DNA of 64,000 nucleotides from Vicia villosa (taxonomy: Eukaryota > Streptophyta > Magnoliopsida > Fabales > Fabaceae), in contig NW_026705774.1 of assembly GCF_029867415.1 (NCBI RefSeq), forward strand, positions 310,001 through 374,000, written 5' to 3'. Made by a program: the position numbers and the translations under genes. Below, one piece after another: positions 12,601 through 23,741 of the stretch; the stretch's first letter is position 1, and each line of letters begins with the position of its first letter. The notes under the pieces are model-generated. The model was not told the origin of the DNA. It searched no databases and saw only the letters and a program-made list of their open reading frames with translations.

Positions 12601-14736
12601 ACTGATCCTTCTGAAGCCACGACGTGTACACCGGATTGACGGTGCCGGAGTGACGATCCTCATCGGAGAGAAACTTGGAAGGGATTCGCGGACAGACGAC
12701 GAGATCTGTGAGGTTATGCGCGTTGATGTATGGCTCAACTTGTTGACGCCATAGATGGAAGTTCTTTTCATCTAGTTTGTAGGCGATCTTCAGCGCGGAC
12801 AGAAGACGGCGAGATTCGTCTAGCACCGCCGTCGCCGACGGAGTAGATGAGGTAACGTGAGCGGAAGACGGTGATCCTGGCGGCGATTCCATGGATCGAG
12901 AAGCTAAACTGATACCATATTAAAGAGAGAGAAGATAGATGAACTTTGCATTTCAGTTACAACAGTTTGTTGTATTTTTGGAAAGTTAGTTACAGAAAGG
13001 TGCACAGCTTGCTTTATATAGAGTCAAGCTGTGACCTGCAATAGTAGGTAATTCTAGATACAACTGCCAGGTGTCAGTCTAAAACTGACTGGCTTGCTTT
13101 TCACAATCCTATTCTACTGAATACTCTAATACACTCTTTTACACGTCAGTATAAACTCTCTAAGGAGGAAGGCAAGGATTTCTTAAGTTCCTCAACCCTT
13201 ATTATTAATTGGAATATGAATGCTATAGTTCCTTTTTAATTTGAACAATTGCCATTTAAGTCTAATCAGATTATGAATGTTATAGTTCCAAAAACTTTTG
13301 AACCTAGCCAGATTATGAAACTTGACATGAATTGCAAGAATCAATGTAATACCCTAATGTTACATAAATAACCAACTTCCAATAAACACATAAAATCGTA
13401 AATTTTACAAATAAATTTCATTCATATTCTGTTTGTCCAAAGGAATAGAGTTCACACCTTTGCCTCACTTTTACTTGTTGAGCCAACTTCAGAATATCTG
13501 CACAAGCAAGAAAAGAAAACGCGGGAAATCAGTAACATTAAATAATGAGAATTACTTTTATAGCAAATGAAAGACATCAGTACAATTTCCATAGTGATTT
13601 ACTTTTATACAGGTTTGAATTCCTAAAGTCCAAACACAAGAATCAGAAAAGAAAATCATGAAAAACATTATAAGATTTAAGAGAGCAATAATCGGTATAA
13701 GAAATTCTCTTCGCAATGCATTGTGGCTGTTGGCCTATTCAATTCGTGATCACAGTTGGATACAGAGTGAGATGTCATTGGCACATTTATCCATACTAAG
13801 AAAACACGCTTTGGGCAATATTGAAGTGTTATCGATTGCATATGGCAGACTATGGCGGAAAGCACACAAACCACCATTTTTTACCATCTTTCACAAATTG
13901 GCCACGGCAATTGTCAAAATATCCATAAGCGCAATCCACCATGGCACCACCATGACCGATATTTGACGACACTGCAATAATGGCCACATGGCGTTTCACT
14001 TTTACACTAGACTTTGTTTGGCAATACAAGTTCAATATTTTTACACGAGTGCTACTATACAGTACTAGTAACAACAACAACAACAACAACAACCAAGCCT
14101 TATCCCACTAAGTGGGGTCGGCTACATAGATCAACTTTCGCCATAATGTTCTATCTAGAATCATGCTTCTATTCAAATCGTTAATCACAAGATCTTTTTT
14201 AATAACTTCTATTATAGTCTTTCTAGGTCTTCCTTTTCCTCTAACTATTTGACTTCTCTCCATCTGATCTACTCTCCTTACCACCACAAAATCTACCGGT
14301 ATTCTTTCTATCTCCATCATGATATTCGAGTACTAATTCCTTAACCCTTTTTATAAATTTTAAGTAATCACTTAATTCAAAAACATAAACCGCACCGTCC
14401 CAAACCATTCTCTCCAAAACCCTCCATTCAACATAAAAATCGAAGAAATACACATAGAGGTAGAATAAAAAAGAGAGCATACAATTTGACATGTGCATCT
14501 TAATGAGCTTAAAATCCTCAAGTGTGACACCCTTTTCTTTGTCAAGTGGATTCACCATATCCACATCCTCTTGATCCAGAAGGTGCTTGCTGCAAGAGAC
14601 ACAACACAACATCAAGCAAATCAGAATCTCAAATTAACCACACAAACCCTACACAAATGACATAAAGAGAAAAAAGATAGAATCATAAAAGAGATGAAAC
14701 ATACTAATGAGATGATGTCCAGAAATTGGCAGCCAT
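686..14736 (-). CDS. CYCC1: Cyclin C (Mediator CDK8-module cyclin), nine coding exons
   Basis: C-type cyclin, the partner of CDK8 in the Mediator kinase module that tunes RNA polymerase II transcription in the nucleus. Coding exons on the minus strand: 14736-14705, 14589-14483, 13497-13458, 4004-3960, 3601-3483, 3342-3228, 2924-2874, 2695-2548 and 778-686. Every junction has GT/AG on the minus strand and the phases add to 750 nt, giving 249 residues plus TGA; family members are about 250 residues. Exon 1 encodes the typical [11 protein letters not shown] start. The cyclin box contains [20 protein letters not shown], then [20 protein letters not shown] and [14 protein letters not shown]. The reading frame is intact although intron 3 carries a 9.1-kb nested retrotransposon and intron 2 a LINE fragment. 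The symbol is from family resemblance. Splice sites were read by eye, so a shift of a few bases is possible, but the joined product is unmistakable. Confidence 0.93.
779..2547 (-). other. Cyclin C intron 8 with an orphan ORF remnant
   Basis: Intron between exons 8 and 9. On the plus strand, 1189-1615 has two overlapping open frames (one starting at 1391, rich in S/T/G, ending at 1615) and a third at 1740-1946. They are less AT-rich than the rest of the intron. I do not recognise the encoded peptides and see no catalytic motif. They may be remains of a captured gene or of a transposon. The rest of the intron is ordinary AT-rich sequence. Confidence 0.4.
4014..4374 (-). repeat. Rearranged 3' LTR with internal tandem duplication and poly-C tract
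   Basis: The complete LTR copy (4014-4200) is followed by 23 C residues at 4202-4224, then a second copy of LTR positions 4055-4200 at 4225-4371, then a second C-rich tract at about 4375-4383. On the minus strand this reads as polypurine tract, partial LTR, G-run, full LTR. Confidence 0.8.
4388..6296 (-). pseudogene. Copia RT-RNase H region, disrupted
   Basis: Continues the copia polyprotein after the nested insertion. The Ser/Pro-rich linker (6296 to 5932) runs out of frame before RT, so a frameshift lies near 5935-5960. RT (from 5872) shows the [28 protein letters not shown] region and [22 protein letters not shown]-to-TAG-type stop at about 5466-5468 follows the ALYGLK motif. RNase H is open from 5305 to 4388 with FCDADWASD, the AEYRSLAQA region and the conserved [14 protein letters not shown] tail. 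Lineage assignment is from memory of family motifs only. Confidence 0.85.
6297..6677 (-). repeat. 3' LTR of the gag-less chromovirus
   Basis: 381 bp, identical by eye to 9918-10298. It contains the last ~30 codons and stop codon of the pol frame (stop at 6584-6586) and is preceded on the minus strand by the GGCGGGGGTAT polypurine tract. Confidence 0.95.
6584..9916 (-). CDS. Chromovirus pol: partial protease, RT, RNase H, integrase, chromodomain
   Basis: Open frame of 1110 codons read from a TTG that overlaps the primer-binding site. The first residues (VSELVEKL) correspond to sequence just downstream of the protease D-S-G-A-T-H-x-F motif, so the catalytic aspartate and all of gag are absent. 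[10 protein letters not shown] protease-end motif lies near residue 65, RT spans roughly 170-420 with the FFDDILIYS active site near 330, and RNase H begins at about 470 ([13 protein letters not shown]). The integrase HHCC finger is at about 665-715 and its catalytic core at about 740-900 ([26 protein letters not shown]). The chromodomain lies near 1010-1080 ([16 protein letters not shown]). The stop lies about 90 bases inside the 3' LTR. There are no internal stops. As it stands this product could not form capsids. Confidence 0.9.
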   Translation of the reverse strand: MVSELVEKLQLEVEDTPSYVVEVGDGHKIKCKGVCRKVPLKVQEVQVQQQFFLFGLGGVDVVLGMEWLASLGEISANFEQLTLGFKINGRKVILKGEPELSKKDASLNSMLKALQQGEGFFIDYRHIQAEIDWKDSIPSELKDVLHDFPSIFEPPERLPPHRRQDHAIHLKEGAQIPNIRPYRYPHYQKTEIEKLVAEMLEAGIIRPSTSPYSSPVILVRKKDGSWRFCVDYRALNKITVPDKFPIPVIEELLDEIGGANIFSKLDLRSGYHQIRMKEEDIAKTAFRTHEGHYEFLVLPFGLTNAPSSFQSLMNEVLRPVLRKYVLVFFDDILIYSPSMEEHKQHLQNVLTLLQQNELKINGKKCSFGQDNLEYLGHVISAGGVSADPKKLEAMTLWPSPKDVTSLRGFLGLTGYYRRFVHDYGRIARPLTNLLKKNAFQWSPEAELAFEQLKQAMTNLPTLAVPNFSKPFVVETDACGTGLGAVLMQEGRPLAFWSTTLSERNQRKSVYDRELMAVVKAVQKWRHYLLGNHFIIKTDQKSLKFLTEQRMIGEEQYKWISKLAGYDFEIQYKPGKENSVADALSRRSSYCAMTVLQIHDFEEWVEEIKQDVKLQKIMQDLIINPMSHAGYTLRDQKLFYKEKLVLSKSSSRIPIILKEFHSSLVGGHSGIFRTYKRIADLVYWEGMKTDIKNFVAACEVCQRNKSDNLSPAGLLQPLPIPTQVWTDISMDFIGGLPKSMGKDTILVVVDRLTKYAHFIPLGHPYTANDVAAVFLQEVVRLHGFPSSIVSDRDPLFLSNFWKALFKAAGTQLKFSSAYHPQTDGQTEVVNRCLEVYLRCLTGTKPKKWVSCLPWAEFWFNTNYNASTKMSPFKALYGRDPPHILKGSTIPSRLEEVNKLTIARDELLAALRENLLKSQDVMRTNANKRRRDITYEIGDWVFLKMQPYRRKSLAKRINEKLSPRFYGPFQVLKKVGAVAYKLDLPSHSKIHPVFHVSLLKKAIGDSFQSQPLPPMLSEDQELQVYPDSVLDIRELQPGNVEVLVKWQNLPTSENSWESVAKFQEVFPNFHLEDKVNLLGGGIDKPRPPITKFYTRRQRLPRSAESGDANQGA
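9918..10298 (-). repeat. 5' LTR of the gag-less chromovirus
   Basis: Begins TGATAAGCC and ends GTTCTTATCA on the minus strand. It is identical by eye to 6297-6677 and followed by two bases and the initiator-tRNA primer-binding site. TATAAATAGAAGC on the minus strand near 10070-10084 is a good promoter TATA element. Confidence 0.95.
10304..12892 (-). pseudogene. Copia gag-protease-integrase region, disrupted
   Basis: Starts with [10 protein letters not shown] at 12892. Gag is cut by a nonsense codon near 12512-12517 where the family has tryptophan. It then continues with a gag/UBN2 region, a CCHC knuckle ([15 protein letters not shown]), a protease motif ([11 protein letters not shown]), a GAG-pre-integrase LWHLRLGHP motif and the integrase zinc finger. 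A one-base loss near 11070 shifts the frame inside integrase. The integrase core resumes from 11078 with the conserved D...D...E context. The frame is then interrupted in a low-complexity linker by the chromovirus at the AATGG duplication, and continues in frame at 6296. Confidence 0.85.
12918..13133 (-). repeat. 5' LTR of the intronic copia element
   Basis: Matches 4023-4200 almost base for base, from the CTGAAATG block through to the TATTAGAGTATTC end. It lies directly before the TGGTATCAG primer-binding site (minus strand, 12917-12909). About 20 pyrimidine-rich bases at its 3' end have no counterpart in the 3' LTR. Confidence 0.8.
13134..14482 (-). other. Remaining cyclin C intron 2/3 sequence
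   Basis: Apart from exon 3 (13458-13497) and the LINE fragment, these introns are AT-rich with no recognisable coding sequence. A slightly GC-richer block at about 13830-14000 contains CCACCATGGCACCACCATG-like words and could be an old DNA-transposon scrap, but I found no terminal repeats. Confidence 0.5.
14068..14328 (-). mobile_element. 5'-truncated RTE-type LINE fragment in cyclin C intron 2
   Basis: The minus strand encodes the last ~70 residues of an RTE-like LINE polyprotein, including [18 protein letters not shown] and the terminal [12 protein letters not shown], then the CCGACCCCACTTAGTGGGAT 3' motif and a (GTT)n tail at 14068-14093. AGTACTA at 14061-14067 and 14329-14335 looks like the target-site duplication. 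Only about 260 bp remain, so it is a dead 3' fragment. Confidence 0.82.
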
Positions 14737-16099
<1,363 letters not shown>

Positions 16100-17345
16100 G
16101 CTTTACGGAATTCGGATTATCAAAGGTCTATAATTCCATAACAGTCATCTTCATTAATATTTTCAGAAGTGCTAGAAGCACTATCAATTTCAAATAATAC
16201 AGTCATAGCTTCCTTAACCTTGCTTAAAAATTCTTTATGACTTGAAGCAACAGATAAAGAGGCAAGTAATTTTGATCAATCTAACAAGAATGATGTATCT
16301 TCTGGAGAGATGGTCTTTTCTTTACAAAGACCATGATGAGACTTGAATCAAGTATCAAATCTTGATGGAGAAAGAAACTTTGGGTTAAACTTTAACCACT
16401 ATTTAACAGAAAAATTATTTACTAATAATTGAGTGGAAGAGGACCCTTCCCATAATGGTTTAGTTGAAAAGGTCCAAGATGAAATCCACATAATTCCAAA
16501 AACAGCACAAAAATATAATAAAGACTTATAATGAGGACAAGTAGTTTTTTCTGTAAAATTGTTGAAGGCTTTAGAGGCATAATCCATAAATTTAACTAAA
16601 ATTGGCCCAATAATTTGGAACAACTGAATAAACCAATTAGGAAAAATTAGTGAAATATCTTTGCTAAACCATATAAACCGAGTGTGGTTAAAAGGTTCAA
16701 CAGACAACAGATTGAACCAAGCATCTATGTAATCAAAGTAAGAAATGTATTGTGGAGTAAAGGTTCTATACAAAGATTTTAATTCTGATGAAGTTTGTTT
16801 CCAATCAAAAGGAGATAAACCTTATTAATTTTGAATTTAGAGAACTTGACTTTAGATTTATCAACCTGATTTGTCTGATAGGTAAGAGTAATAGACTTGG
16901 AATCAACCAAGATAAATTCGTAGAATTTTCTGGTCTTAGATGGATCTTTAGGTATGAAGAAAAATCCCAGAGGGAAAATTCTTGAAATATTTTGTAATAA
17001 CGATGAATTTGGAGTACATTAATTTGTTTCTAAAGGTAATATTGGTATAGACAAATCTTTAGTAATGAAAGTTGATTTTGGTAAGGAAGGAGGAGGAGTA
17101 TAATACGCTAATTTAGACGGGGAAGCTTTCTGAAGGGTTAATGAGCTAGTAATTTGAGAGGTAAAAGCCAATGGGGTTAATAAAGTAGGCTTAATAGTTG
17201 TCAGAGGAGTAGCAGGAACATGAGAGGCAACTTTGGAAATAAAAGAAGGAGAACCTAAAATTATTTCCTTATCTTTTTTATCTTGAATAATGGTATATAA
17301 ATGGTTCTTAAGTTGGGTATAAAGTCTGACACATAATTTATACAA
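16100..17345 (-). pseudogene. Caulimovirid-like coding remnants downstream of RT
   Basis: Two open pieces (17345-17019 and 16773-16399) plus a Ser-rich acidic stretch at about 16,380-16,130. The 16773-16399 piece, rich in W, F and Y (TFTPQYISYFDYIDAWFN), resembles the region that lies upstream of the coat domain in plant endogenous pararetroviruses. Finding it after RT fits a circular permutation or tandem copy. Assignment is from memory of motif style and is moderate. Confidence 0.5.
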
Positions 17346-18170
17346 CTTAAGAATGTTTGCAATTGGGTTTTATCTTTTAATTTGTCTGTAAATTTACTAA
17401 TAAATTCCAAAGACCCACTAATGGGGGTATACATGCCCTGGGAAATATCAAAACCCAAAAATATTACCTTAGATTGAAATATTTTAAGTTTTTTTCTTAT
17501 AATACTAAACCATTATCCTTAATTATCTCATAAAATTAGTTCATATGTTGTATATGTTGGTTTATAGAATCTGAAAAATACTAATATGTCATCTAAATAG
17601 ACTATGGTGAAGTGAGAATAATCATTAAATATAGTGTTCATAATATTTTAGAACTCAGACGGAGCATTTTTTAATCCTAAAGACATGACATTCCATTCAT
17701 CGTGACCAAAGGGCACCACAAAAACGGCTTTATATTTATCTTCTTCTTTTAATTGTATTTGATAATATCCCGATTTAAGATCAAACTTTGAAAAAATACT
17801 TTTATTATGTAATTGGTTTAACAAATCCTTTTTAGGTATGAGATACCTAATCCATTGTAATGTTTTGTTTAAAAGTTTGTAATTTATTACTAACCTATGA
17901 CTTCCTCTTTCTAATTCAGAAGCATTAATAACATAAAAAGCTGAGCAACTCCAAGGAGACTTACTAGGCCTAATCAAGCCTTTCTCCAAGGATTCTTTTA
18001 TTTCTTTTTTACAGTAATCTAAATGTTGTTTTTTCATTTGTATTGGCCTGACTTTAGTAGGGATATTTACTTCCTTAAAGTCAGGTTCATATGGCAAAAA
18101 GATAGTGTGCACTTTTCTTTTCCAAAAAGCATTTGGTTGTTCTGAACAAAGTTCCTTTATAAATTTATTA
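17261..18170 (-). pseudogene. Pararetroviral reverse transcriptase remnant
   Basis: RT fingers and palm are open from 18112 to 17648, with the SKSPWSCSAFYV-type motif and NAPSEF just before an in-frame stop at 17648. A YLDD catalytic motif follows in the region 17,560-17,620 after that stop. The thumb and connection region (FLSCINYVSDFIPNLRT) is in another open piece at 17458-17261. RNase H is not recognisable. At least one nonsense codon and one further break separate the pieces. Confidence 0.85.
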
Positions 18171-18475
18171 TGTGCTAGATTGTGACCCGCGCGTTGCGCG
18201 GTTATTAATCATAAAATGTTTTTTATTTGAAACTTAAGCTTTTGTGAAATTAAAATTAAAGATTTTAATTCTTTAAAAATTTAATGTATTATTATTCAAA
18301 TAAAATATAAATTAATAATTTTATTTATTTTAGACAGTGTTAATTATAGAAATTTTTTCTTAAAATATGAAGAGAAAAATTAAATGATAAATTTTTTTGC
18401 TAAATCAAGAGATAATCATGATTTTTCTTGCAATTATAATAACTTGTTGACCGAAGAAAAAAAGACATTTTAAGT

Positions 18476-18965
18476 AGAGAAAAATATTTTCCAATTTACT
18501 TCCTTCAATTTTTATGCGATTTCTTTGCCTGTGACACTCTTAATTCGAGTTGTTACACCGGTATTTCATTTTAGATTGTTGTTCTTGTTACAACAATTAT
18601 CTTCATTTCATTTTAAAAATCTACAAAACACATGAATCTTTAACAAAAATTTAAAGTTGTACGTGAACGTTAACATAGGATTGAATTAGCAAAGTATAAA
18701 CAATAGATCAACCCTAAAGAGAGAGAGAAATATTTACCAATTTACTCTCTTTAATGTATATGACATTTATTTTGTATGATACTCTTGATTTTAGTTGTTT
18801 AAACTCATATTTCATTGCCAATTGTTCTTGTCATAACAACTATCTTCGTTTCATTTTACAAATCTGCAAAACATACGAATCTTAAACAAAAATTTAAAAT
18901 TGTATGTGTACATCCACATCAGATTGAAATAGCAAATTATAAAAAAAAATAGATCAATCCTATAA
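18476..18965. repeat. Two tandem ~247-bp units inside the Helitron-like insert
   Basis: Unit 1 (from about 18476) and unit 2 (from about 18723) share GAGAAATATTTACCAATTTAC, TTCATTTTA..ATCT.CAAAACA and AGATCAA.CCTA.A blocks in the same order, with roughly 15-20% differences. Confidence 0.75.
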
Positions 18966-19599
18966 ATTGAAATTAAAATTAAGATCATAGAAAATAGAAA
19001 GAAACAATATGAAATCAAATAAAAATAATAATATAAACAACTCTCATAATTTCTTAAATAATGAAGATACATTTTATTTGATGGAGAGACTTGTGTTTTT
19101 TGTGACAACAGTGAAGATGGTTTTTTTTCTTCATGTCCTTGATGGAGAGACTTGTTGCAGTTTACTATGAATTTCTTTTTTTTTTTTAAATTGAGAACAA
19201 TATTATGATTTAACTGAGCTATATAAATAGAGATAAATAAAAGTTATTGTGATTTAGTAACCGAAAACTAATAACTAATTATTACGTATAAAACTTAATA
19301 ACGTTTTTATTGAATGCGTTATTTATTTTGTAACATAGAAATTTTGACATTAAAAGAAAAGTGATTTGATTGAATACTATTAATTATTGATAATTGATTT
19401 TAATTGATTGTTATACAACAACTGACTTTAAAATTTTGAGAGGTTATCAAATTTAATGATTTTCAATAAATTTGCTGTTTGGCATCCCTATGTTATATCT
19501 TGCATCGATTTTTTTTTTTATTTCAACGGTTCTGTATAATTTAAATCCTAATATTATCATTTTTTTTATTTTTCATAGTGTTGGCTCAATATTATATTA

Positions 19600-19759
19600 T
19601 TATTATTATTTATTTTCATTATGATTATTATAATTAATTTTTTTAAAAACAATTATTATTTTGAGATTTTTAATAGTTGTAATTGAATATTATATAATAA
19701 TAATTATTATTATTCATAACAGTGGTAGTTGGATATTATCTTATTATTAATATTATTAT

Positions 19760-19846
<87 letters not shown>

Positions 19847-19939
19847 TATCATTATTATTATTATATTTTATTATTATAACTGAATACTATAATATTATAT
19901 ATTATTTATATTATTATTAATTGTGGTGAATGAATATTA

Positions 19940-19981
<42 letters not shown>

Positions 19982-20420
19982 GAATTTATTATATTTTAAA
20001 AAAATTATAGCCGTGACTCAATATAATATTATTGTTTTTGTTTTTATAGTTATTATGATTATAATTATTATGATTAATTATTTTCCATAATAGTTTTTAT
20101 TTATATATTTTTTAATAGTGGTAATTAAATATTATATTATTATTATTTATAATAGTTGTAGATGGATATTATATGATTATTATTATTATTTATTATTTAT
20201 TATTATTAGCTAAATATTATATTATTATTATATATTATTTATATTATTTTATTATTATTTATATATTATCAAATTTAATCGAATTTTCAATAGTTTTGTT
20301 GTTTGGTATCCCCATGTTATACATTGCATCAAATTATTATATATTATTTATATTATTATTATTATTATTATTAATGCTAGTTGTTTATTATTATTATTAT
20401 TATTATTATTATTTATTTTT
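19600..20420. repeat. Dense (TTA/TAA)n low-complexity region
   Basis: Several perfect TAA or TTA runs (for example about 19758-19845 and 19934-19981) separated by ATT-rich sequence. A ~70-bp block with TTTGTTGTTTGG.ATCCC.ATGTTATA occurs at about 19449-19510 and again at 20270-20330. No coding content. Confidence 0.85.
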
Positions 20421-20572
20421 AATGTAGAGATAAATTAGTGGTTAGAACAATGGTTTTAATAATATTATTAAAAAAAAATGGGATATAAAAATTGAAAATT
20501 TTAAAATCATGCCACATAGGTTAGAATTGTGTTCAAAGTTGCTAAAACCATGCCACATAAGCATTAGGGTTT

Positions 20573-20597
20573 CAAGGTTGCCATCATGACAACCTTG
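20573..20597. repeat. Perfect 8-bp stem hairpin near the insert's 5' end
   Basis: CAAGGTTG, nine spacer bases, CAACCTTG. It lies about 8 bp inside the inferred 5' terminus of the Helitron-like insertion. Confidence 0.7.
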
Positions 20598-20619
20598 CAT
20601 TTAGATTAAGTAGATATCT

Positions 20620-21096
20620 TTAAATTTTTTCTTGAATACTTAGGGATTGAAGTTGATCTTCTATCTTTTTATAGTGTATTTCTTTATTAATAAAATTAAT
20701 ATGTTTTCTTTTATTGTTAATTTGATTAATAAATGATATAGCTATATTGTTAACGGTGAAATGGTAGAGTAAAGCTAGGAAAATGATGGACTCATGAATA
20801 TTTCTTACTAAAAGAAGAGGGGTTCAATAACAAATTTGATATTTGTAGATTTTAGCACTAGATGATTTATATGAAACTTGTAATTTATTACCATTGGCTC
20901 CTCGTAAGGATTCTTTAGTTTTTTCATAATATTGGGTTGGAATTAACCCTTCTTGGATGTAGTTTAAATCTGCTCTAGAATCTATCAATACAATTAATTC
21001 ATAAGTTTTATCTTTAACAATGAGATTTATTTTACTATACCATTTGTGTGATATTAATTTTTCTATTGTGTTAATATAGTCTTCTTCGTTACTCAA
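20620..21096 (-). pseudogene. Pararetroviral aspartic protease remnant
   Basis: Open from 21096 to 20824, with the protease active-site context reading IDSRADLNYIQEG where active enzymes have D-S-G. The glycine is replaced by arginine, which should abolish activity. An in-frame stop at about 20824 precedes recognisable continuation of the domain down to about 20,620, where the Helitron-like insertion begins. Confidence 0.8.
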
Positions 21097-21132
21097 AATA
21101 ATAGCTTCTTCATTATTTCTAGTTGAGCTAGA

Positions 21133-21900
21133 TTAGGCTAATAAATTTTGATTAAGTTGATTTTGAATAATCATGTTTCCTTGTAACTCTAAAAGTTTAA
21201 TTTCTATCTCATCATCCTGGATTGTTAGAGTTCTAATTTCATTTTTTAAATTACTAATTTCTTTTAGTAAATCTTTAATAGAAACAGTCTTTTCAACTGG
21301 TTTCTTAAATAGATCCATAACATTTTTAAATTTTACTTTCTGAATATTCTTTTTAGAAATATCATTCTCGTCTATAATATTTTTAACGTGTCTGATGAAA
21401 GCATTCTTGCTTTCTGAGTCTTCCATTTTGTCTAATATTCCTATTAAGGTATTAGCTTGATTATTTGTTAAAACATTAATTCTTTTGTTACAATTATCAC
21501 AATTGCAGAAATCTAGACCTAAACATTCATCAAAATTTGAATCTAAATTTTCTGAACTATTAATTTGATGTATTTCGTCGTAAGATGATTCTTCAGAGGA
21601 TAAAGATCTCTCTTCCTATGAGTTTAATAAGATATTACTTAAAGTAGTTATTAAACTTTCTTTTAATTCTTCGGAAACGTCTAAGTTACTTAGTTGATTA
21701 ATTTTTTCTTGAACTTTGTATTTATTAGCATAATGACCAAAACGACCACACTTATAACATTTAACATCTTTGTCTTTAGGTTTAGGTTTATTATTGCGTT
21801 TTTGTAAGATTTTTTACCATGATTTTTTTTGTAAGGTTTTTTTATAGAATTTTGAATTGTCTTTATAAGATTGCTTCTTACGATAATGAAAGTTTTTTCT
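21133..21900 (-). pseudogene. Pararetroviral coat-protein region with CCHC zinc knuckle
   Basis: A lysine- and arginine-rich stretch is followed by CYKCGRFGHYANKY at about 21,765-21,715 (last position altered), then an acidic Ser/Glu-rich stretch and a coiled-coil-like Lys/Glu/Ile-rich region (21426-21133). This is the usual caulimovirid coat-protein C-terminus upstream of the protease. At least two in-frame stops are present. Confidence 0.7.
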
Positions 21901-22751
21901 TCCTTTACTAACAGCTTTTTTACTCTTAGGGTTCGGTTCGGTCCGGTTCAGGCTCAAACTATTGAGTCAAGCCAACCCACATGTGAGAAGTGCACTCCCA
22001 ACTTCCGACCGTTTTGTCATTCGGTTTTTCCGATTCGGTTTATTTCAGTTCGGTTAACAAACTCGGTTTTTTCTGTTAGCATTTTATTGGCCCATAACAA
22101 ATTTTAAGCCCAATTTTTAAATCAGTTGATCTCTTTTTTACAATTTAAGTTAGTCATATTAGTTATTGGGCCAATTTAAAATTGTGGCCCAACTTAAATC
22201 ATTAATTTTTCATTTTCAAATTTAAATTTGTAATTGAATTACTTTCATATTATTTAATATATTTTCATTAAAAACAAAATTATATTAAATATTGATTAAA
22301 TCTAAATTTTTCTTAAAATTATTTAAAATAAAACATTAAAATAACATAGTTAATAAAACATAGCATTTACTATTTAGTGATTCTCAAATTCAACTCTATA
22401 ATATTATACATTCAAATTTGAGAGCATTCATATGGTGAGAATAATCTTGTTATGTCCAATGTTTGTGATTTCATTCTTCCTCCAATTTGGTTTATATAAA
22501 ACCTTTTTAAAAATTAAAAGAAAGTGATAATAGTACAATAACTACCATTCAACTAATAAATCAATAACCACAATTAATAAATATTAACGATAATCACAAT
22601 TTTAATGCTATTTAAGGTTAATTAGAATTTTAAATTAAAACTCATAAATTCAATATATTAAAACCATGATTAATTTCTTATATCATTATTTGATTTTACT
22701 CTCTAACATTAAAATTCTTAAATTCAAAATTAATCATCCATTCTTATCAAA
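21901..22751. other. AT-rich stretch with a short GGTTCGG-rich segment
   Basis: 21929-22065 is rich in CGGTTCGGT-like words, the rest is AT-rich. No coding sequence, LTR ends or terminal repeats were recognised. Confidence 0.4.
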
Positions 22752-22795
22752 ACTAGTAAGAAATTCGTGATGTCGCACGGGTACTGTCTTGGTTC
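22752..22795 (-). mobile_element. Helitron-like 3' terminus
   Basis: On the minus strand the sequence reads CCCGTGCGACATCACG (imperfect hairpin), then AATTTCTTACTAGT. A hairpin about ten bases before CTAG followed by T is the usual Helitron 3' end. The element body would lie at higher coordinates (22,795 to possibly 23,640), where the sequence is AT-rich and non-coding. I could not place the 5' TC end. Confidence 0.42.
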
Positions 22796-23733
22796 ACATT
22801 ACATGTCTATAAGATAATTATTTATAAAGTATAAATTTCATTTTTCAATTGATTGATATTCAGCAAAAAAAATAGAGAGGAACATTAAAATGAACAGTCT
22901 ACAGTTGGTATCTCATAGATACGTCCACATCTATCCATAAATCCATATGGGTTAACAAACTCTAGTTGAACACAAATGAGTTAATTCTAAAAATTTTCAA
23001 TCTTAAAATGTATGACAACCCCCGTGTGTCAATTTATAGAAATATATGTAATTTATTCTCATTTATACAAATAATTGAATTTATTACTTTCATAAAATTA
23101 TTTGTTTATTCCCTTTATAAAAACAATTGTAACTTATTCAGTATATAAAATTTCCAATATCAACAAATTCTTATCTTTTATCATTAATTTTTGTGATTAC
23201 CATTTATCATTAAATTTTCATGACTATCATTTAACATTTTTTTTATCATGATTACAATTATGAAGTTAATTTGAAAAGATTTTGATAAGTTTTAGTTATT
23301 TCATAAGTTTAAAAAAAGATTACAAAATCTCAATTGATTTTGTTTTGTTTTATCAACCTTTGTATAAAAATCTAAATAATCTCAAAATAAATTTTATCCC
23401 AGATAAGGATCTAAATAATTGCAAAATAATTTTTATTCTTATTTTTTTAATGATAAATTAAATATTTAACCTTGAAATCAAAAAAGTTATAACTTGTAGT
23501 AAGAAGAGTAATAATAGTTTTTTCAGATACTTTAGTTCTTAGGTTTAATATTCCTTAGAAATACATGATTTTTATTAATATTTCATAAAAATACATGATT
23601 TTAATAAAAAAAATTAGTAACAAAGGATACCAGTAGTAGTGAGGGGACGATTATAGATATCTCTGATCATCATCTGACTCGTTATAAGGTAAGGAGTGTG
23701 ATTGTAGCATCTCAAAAGGACTATTATGTTAGC
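22796..23733. other. AT-rich sequence without recognised genes
   Basis: May be the body of the Helitron whose terminus is at 22752-22795. A direct repeat AATACATGATTTTNATNAA occurs near 23560-23610. Nothing else seen. Confidence 0.4.
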
Positions 23734-23741
23734 CTTGGGTG

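Larger units (their letters stand above)
4014..13133 (-). mobile_element. Ty1/copia retrotransposon in cyclin C intron 3, itself carrying a chromovirus
   Basis: Minus-strand copia element of about 5.1 kb once the nested chromovirus (6297-10298) is removed. The order on the minus strand is 5' LTR (13133 to about 12918), a TGGTATCAG primer-binding site at 12917-12909, gag, zinc knuckle, protease, integrase, RT, RNase H, a G-rich polypurine tract at about 4376-4390, and a rearranged 3' LTR. The short LTRs of about 200 bp and the RT type suggest the Ale/Retrofit lineage. It is old: it has at least two nonsense codons and two frameshifts. No 5-bp target duplication is visible, probably because the 3' LTR end nearest exon 4 is shortened. 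Confidence 0.88.
18175..20605 (-). mobile_element. Probable non-autonomous Helitron splitting the pararetrovirus
   Basis: Pararetroviral protease sequence stops at about 20,606 and the protease-RT linker resumes at 18,174, so 2.4 kb is inserted. On the minus strand the insert starts TCTAAATGC after an A and ends with a GC-rich hairpin (CCGCGCAACGCGCGG, 18199-18185), then ten bases and CTAG. TC...hairpin...CTRR without terminal repeats is the Helitron signature. The 3' flanking base is C instead of T. No Rep/helicase is encoded; the interior is extremely AT-rich. Boundaries were inferred from the interrupted reading frames. Confidence 0.5.
16100..21900 (-). mobile_element. Decayed endogenous pararetrovirus (caulimovirid), split by an insertion
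   Basis: The minus strand carries, in order, a basic region and CCHC zinc knuckle of a coat protein (about 21,900-21,720), an acidic and lysine-rich coat region (to 21,133), an aspartic protease (21,096 to about 20,620), an RT (18,170-17,261) and further caulimovirid-like coding sequence (17,345-16,100). The RT type, with PSKSPWSCSAFYV and IFSKFDLKSGYYQI, is characteristic of Caulimoviridae and not of gypsy elements. Every frame is interrupted and there are no LTRs, as expected for an old integrated virus copy. It cannot be expressed as it stands. Exact genus is uncertain; florendovirus- or petuvirus-like is possible. Confidence 0.85.

Noticed and set aside
18175..18210. GC-rich palindrome considered as a rho-independent terminator
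   Set aside because: Plant nuclear context; better explained as a Helitron 3' hairpin next to CTAG.
20173..20427. 84-codon plus-strand ORF rich in Ile, Leu and Tyr resembling a membrane protein
   Set aside because: Encoded by ATT/TTA low-complexity DNA; an artefact of composition.
21929..22065. Possible telomere-like or minisatellite array of GGTTCGG words
   Set aside because: The words are irregular with no constant period; only a composition bias.
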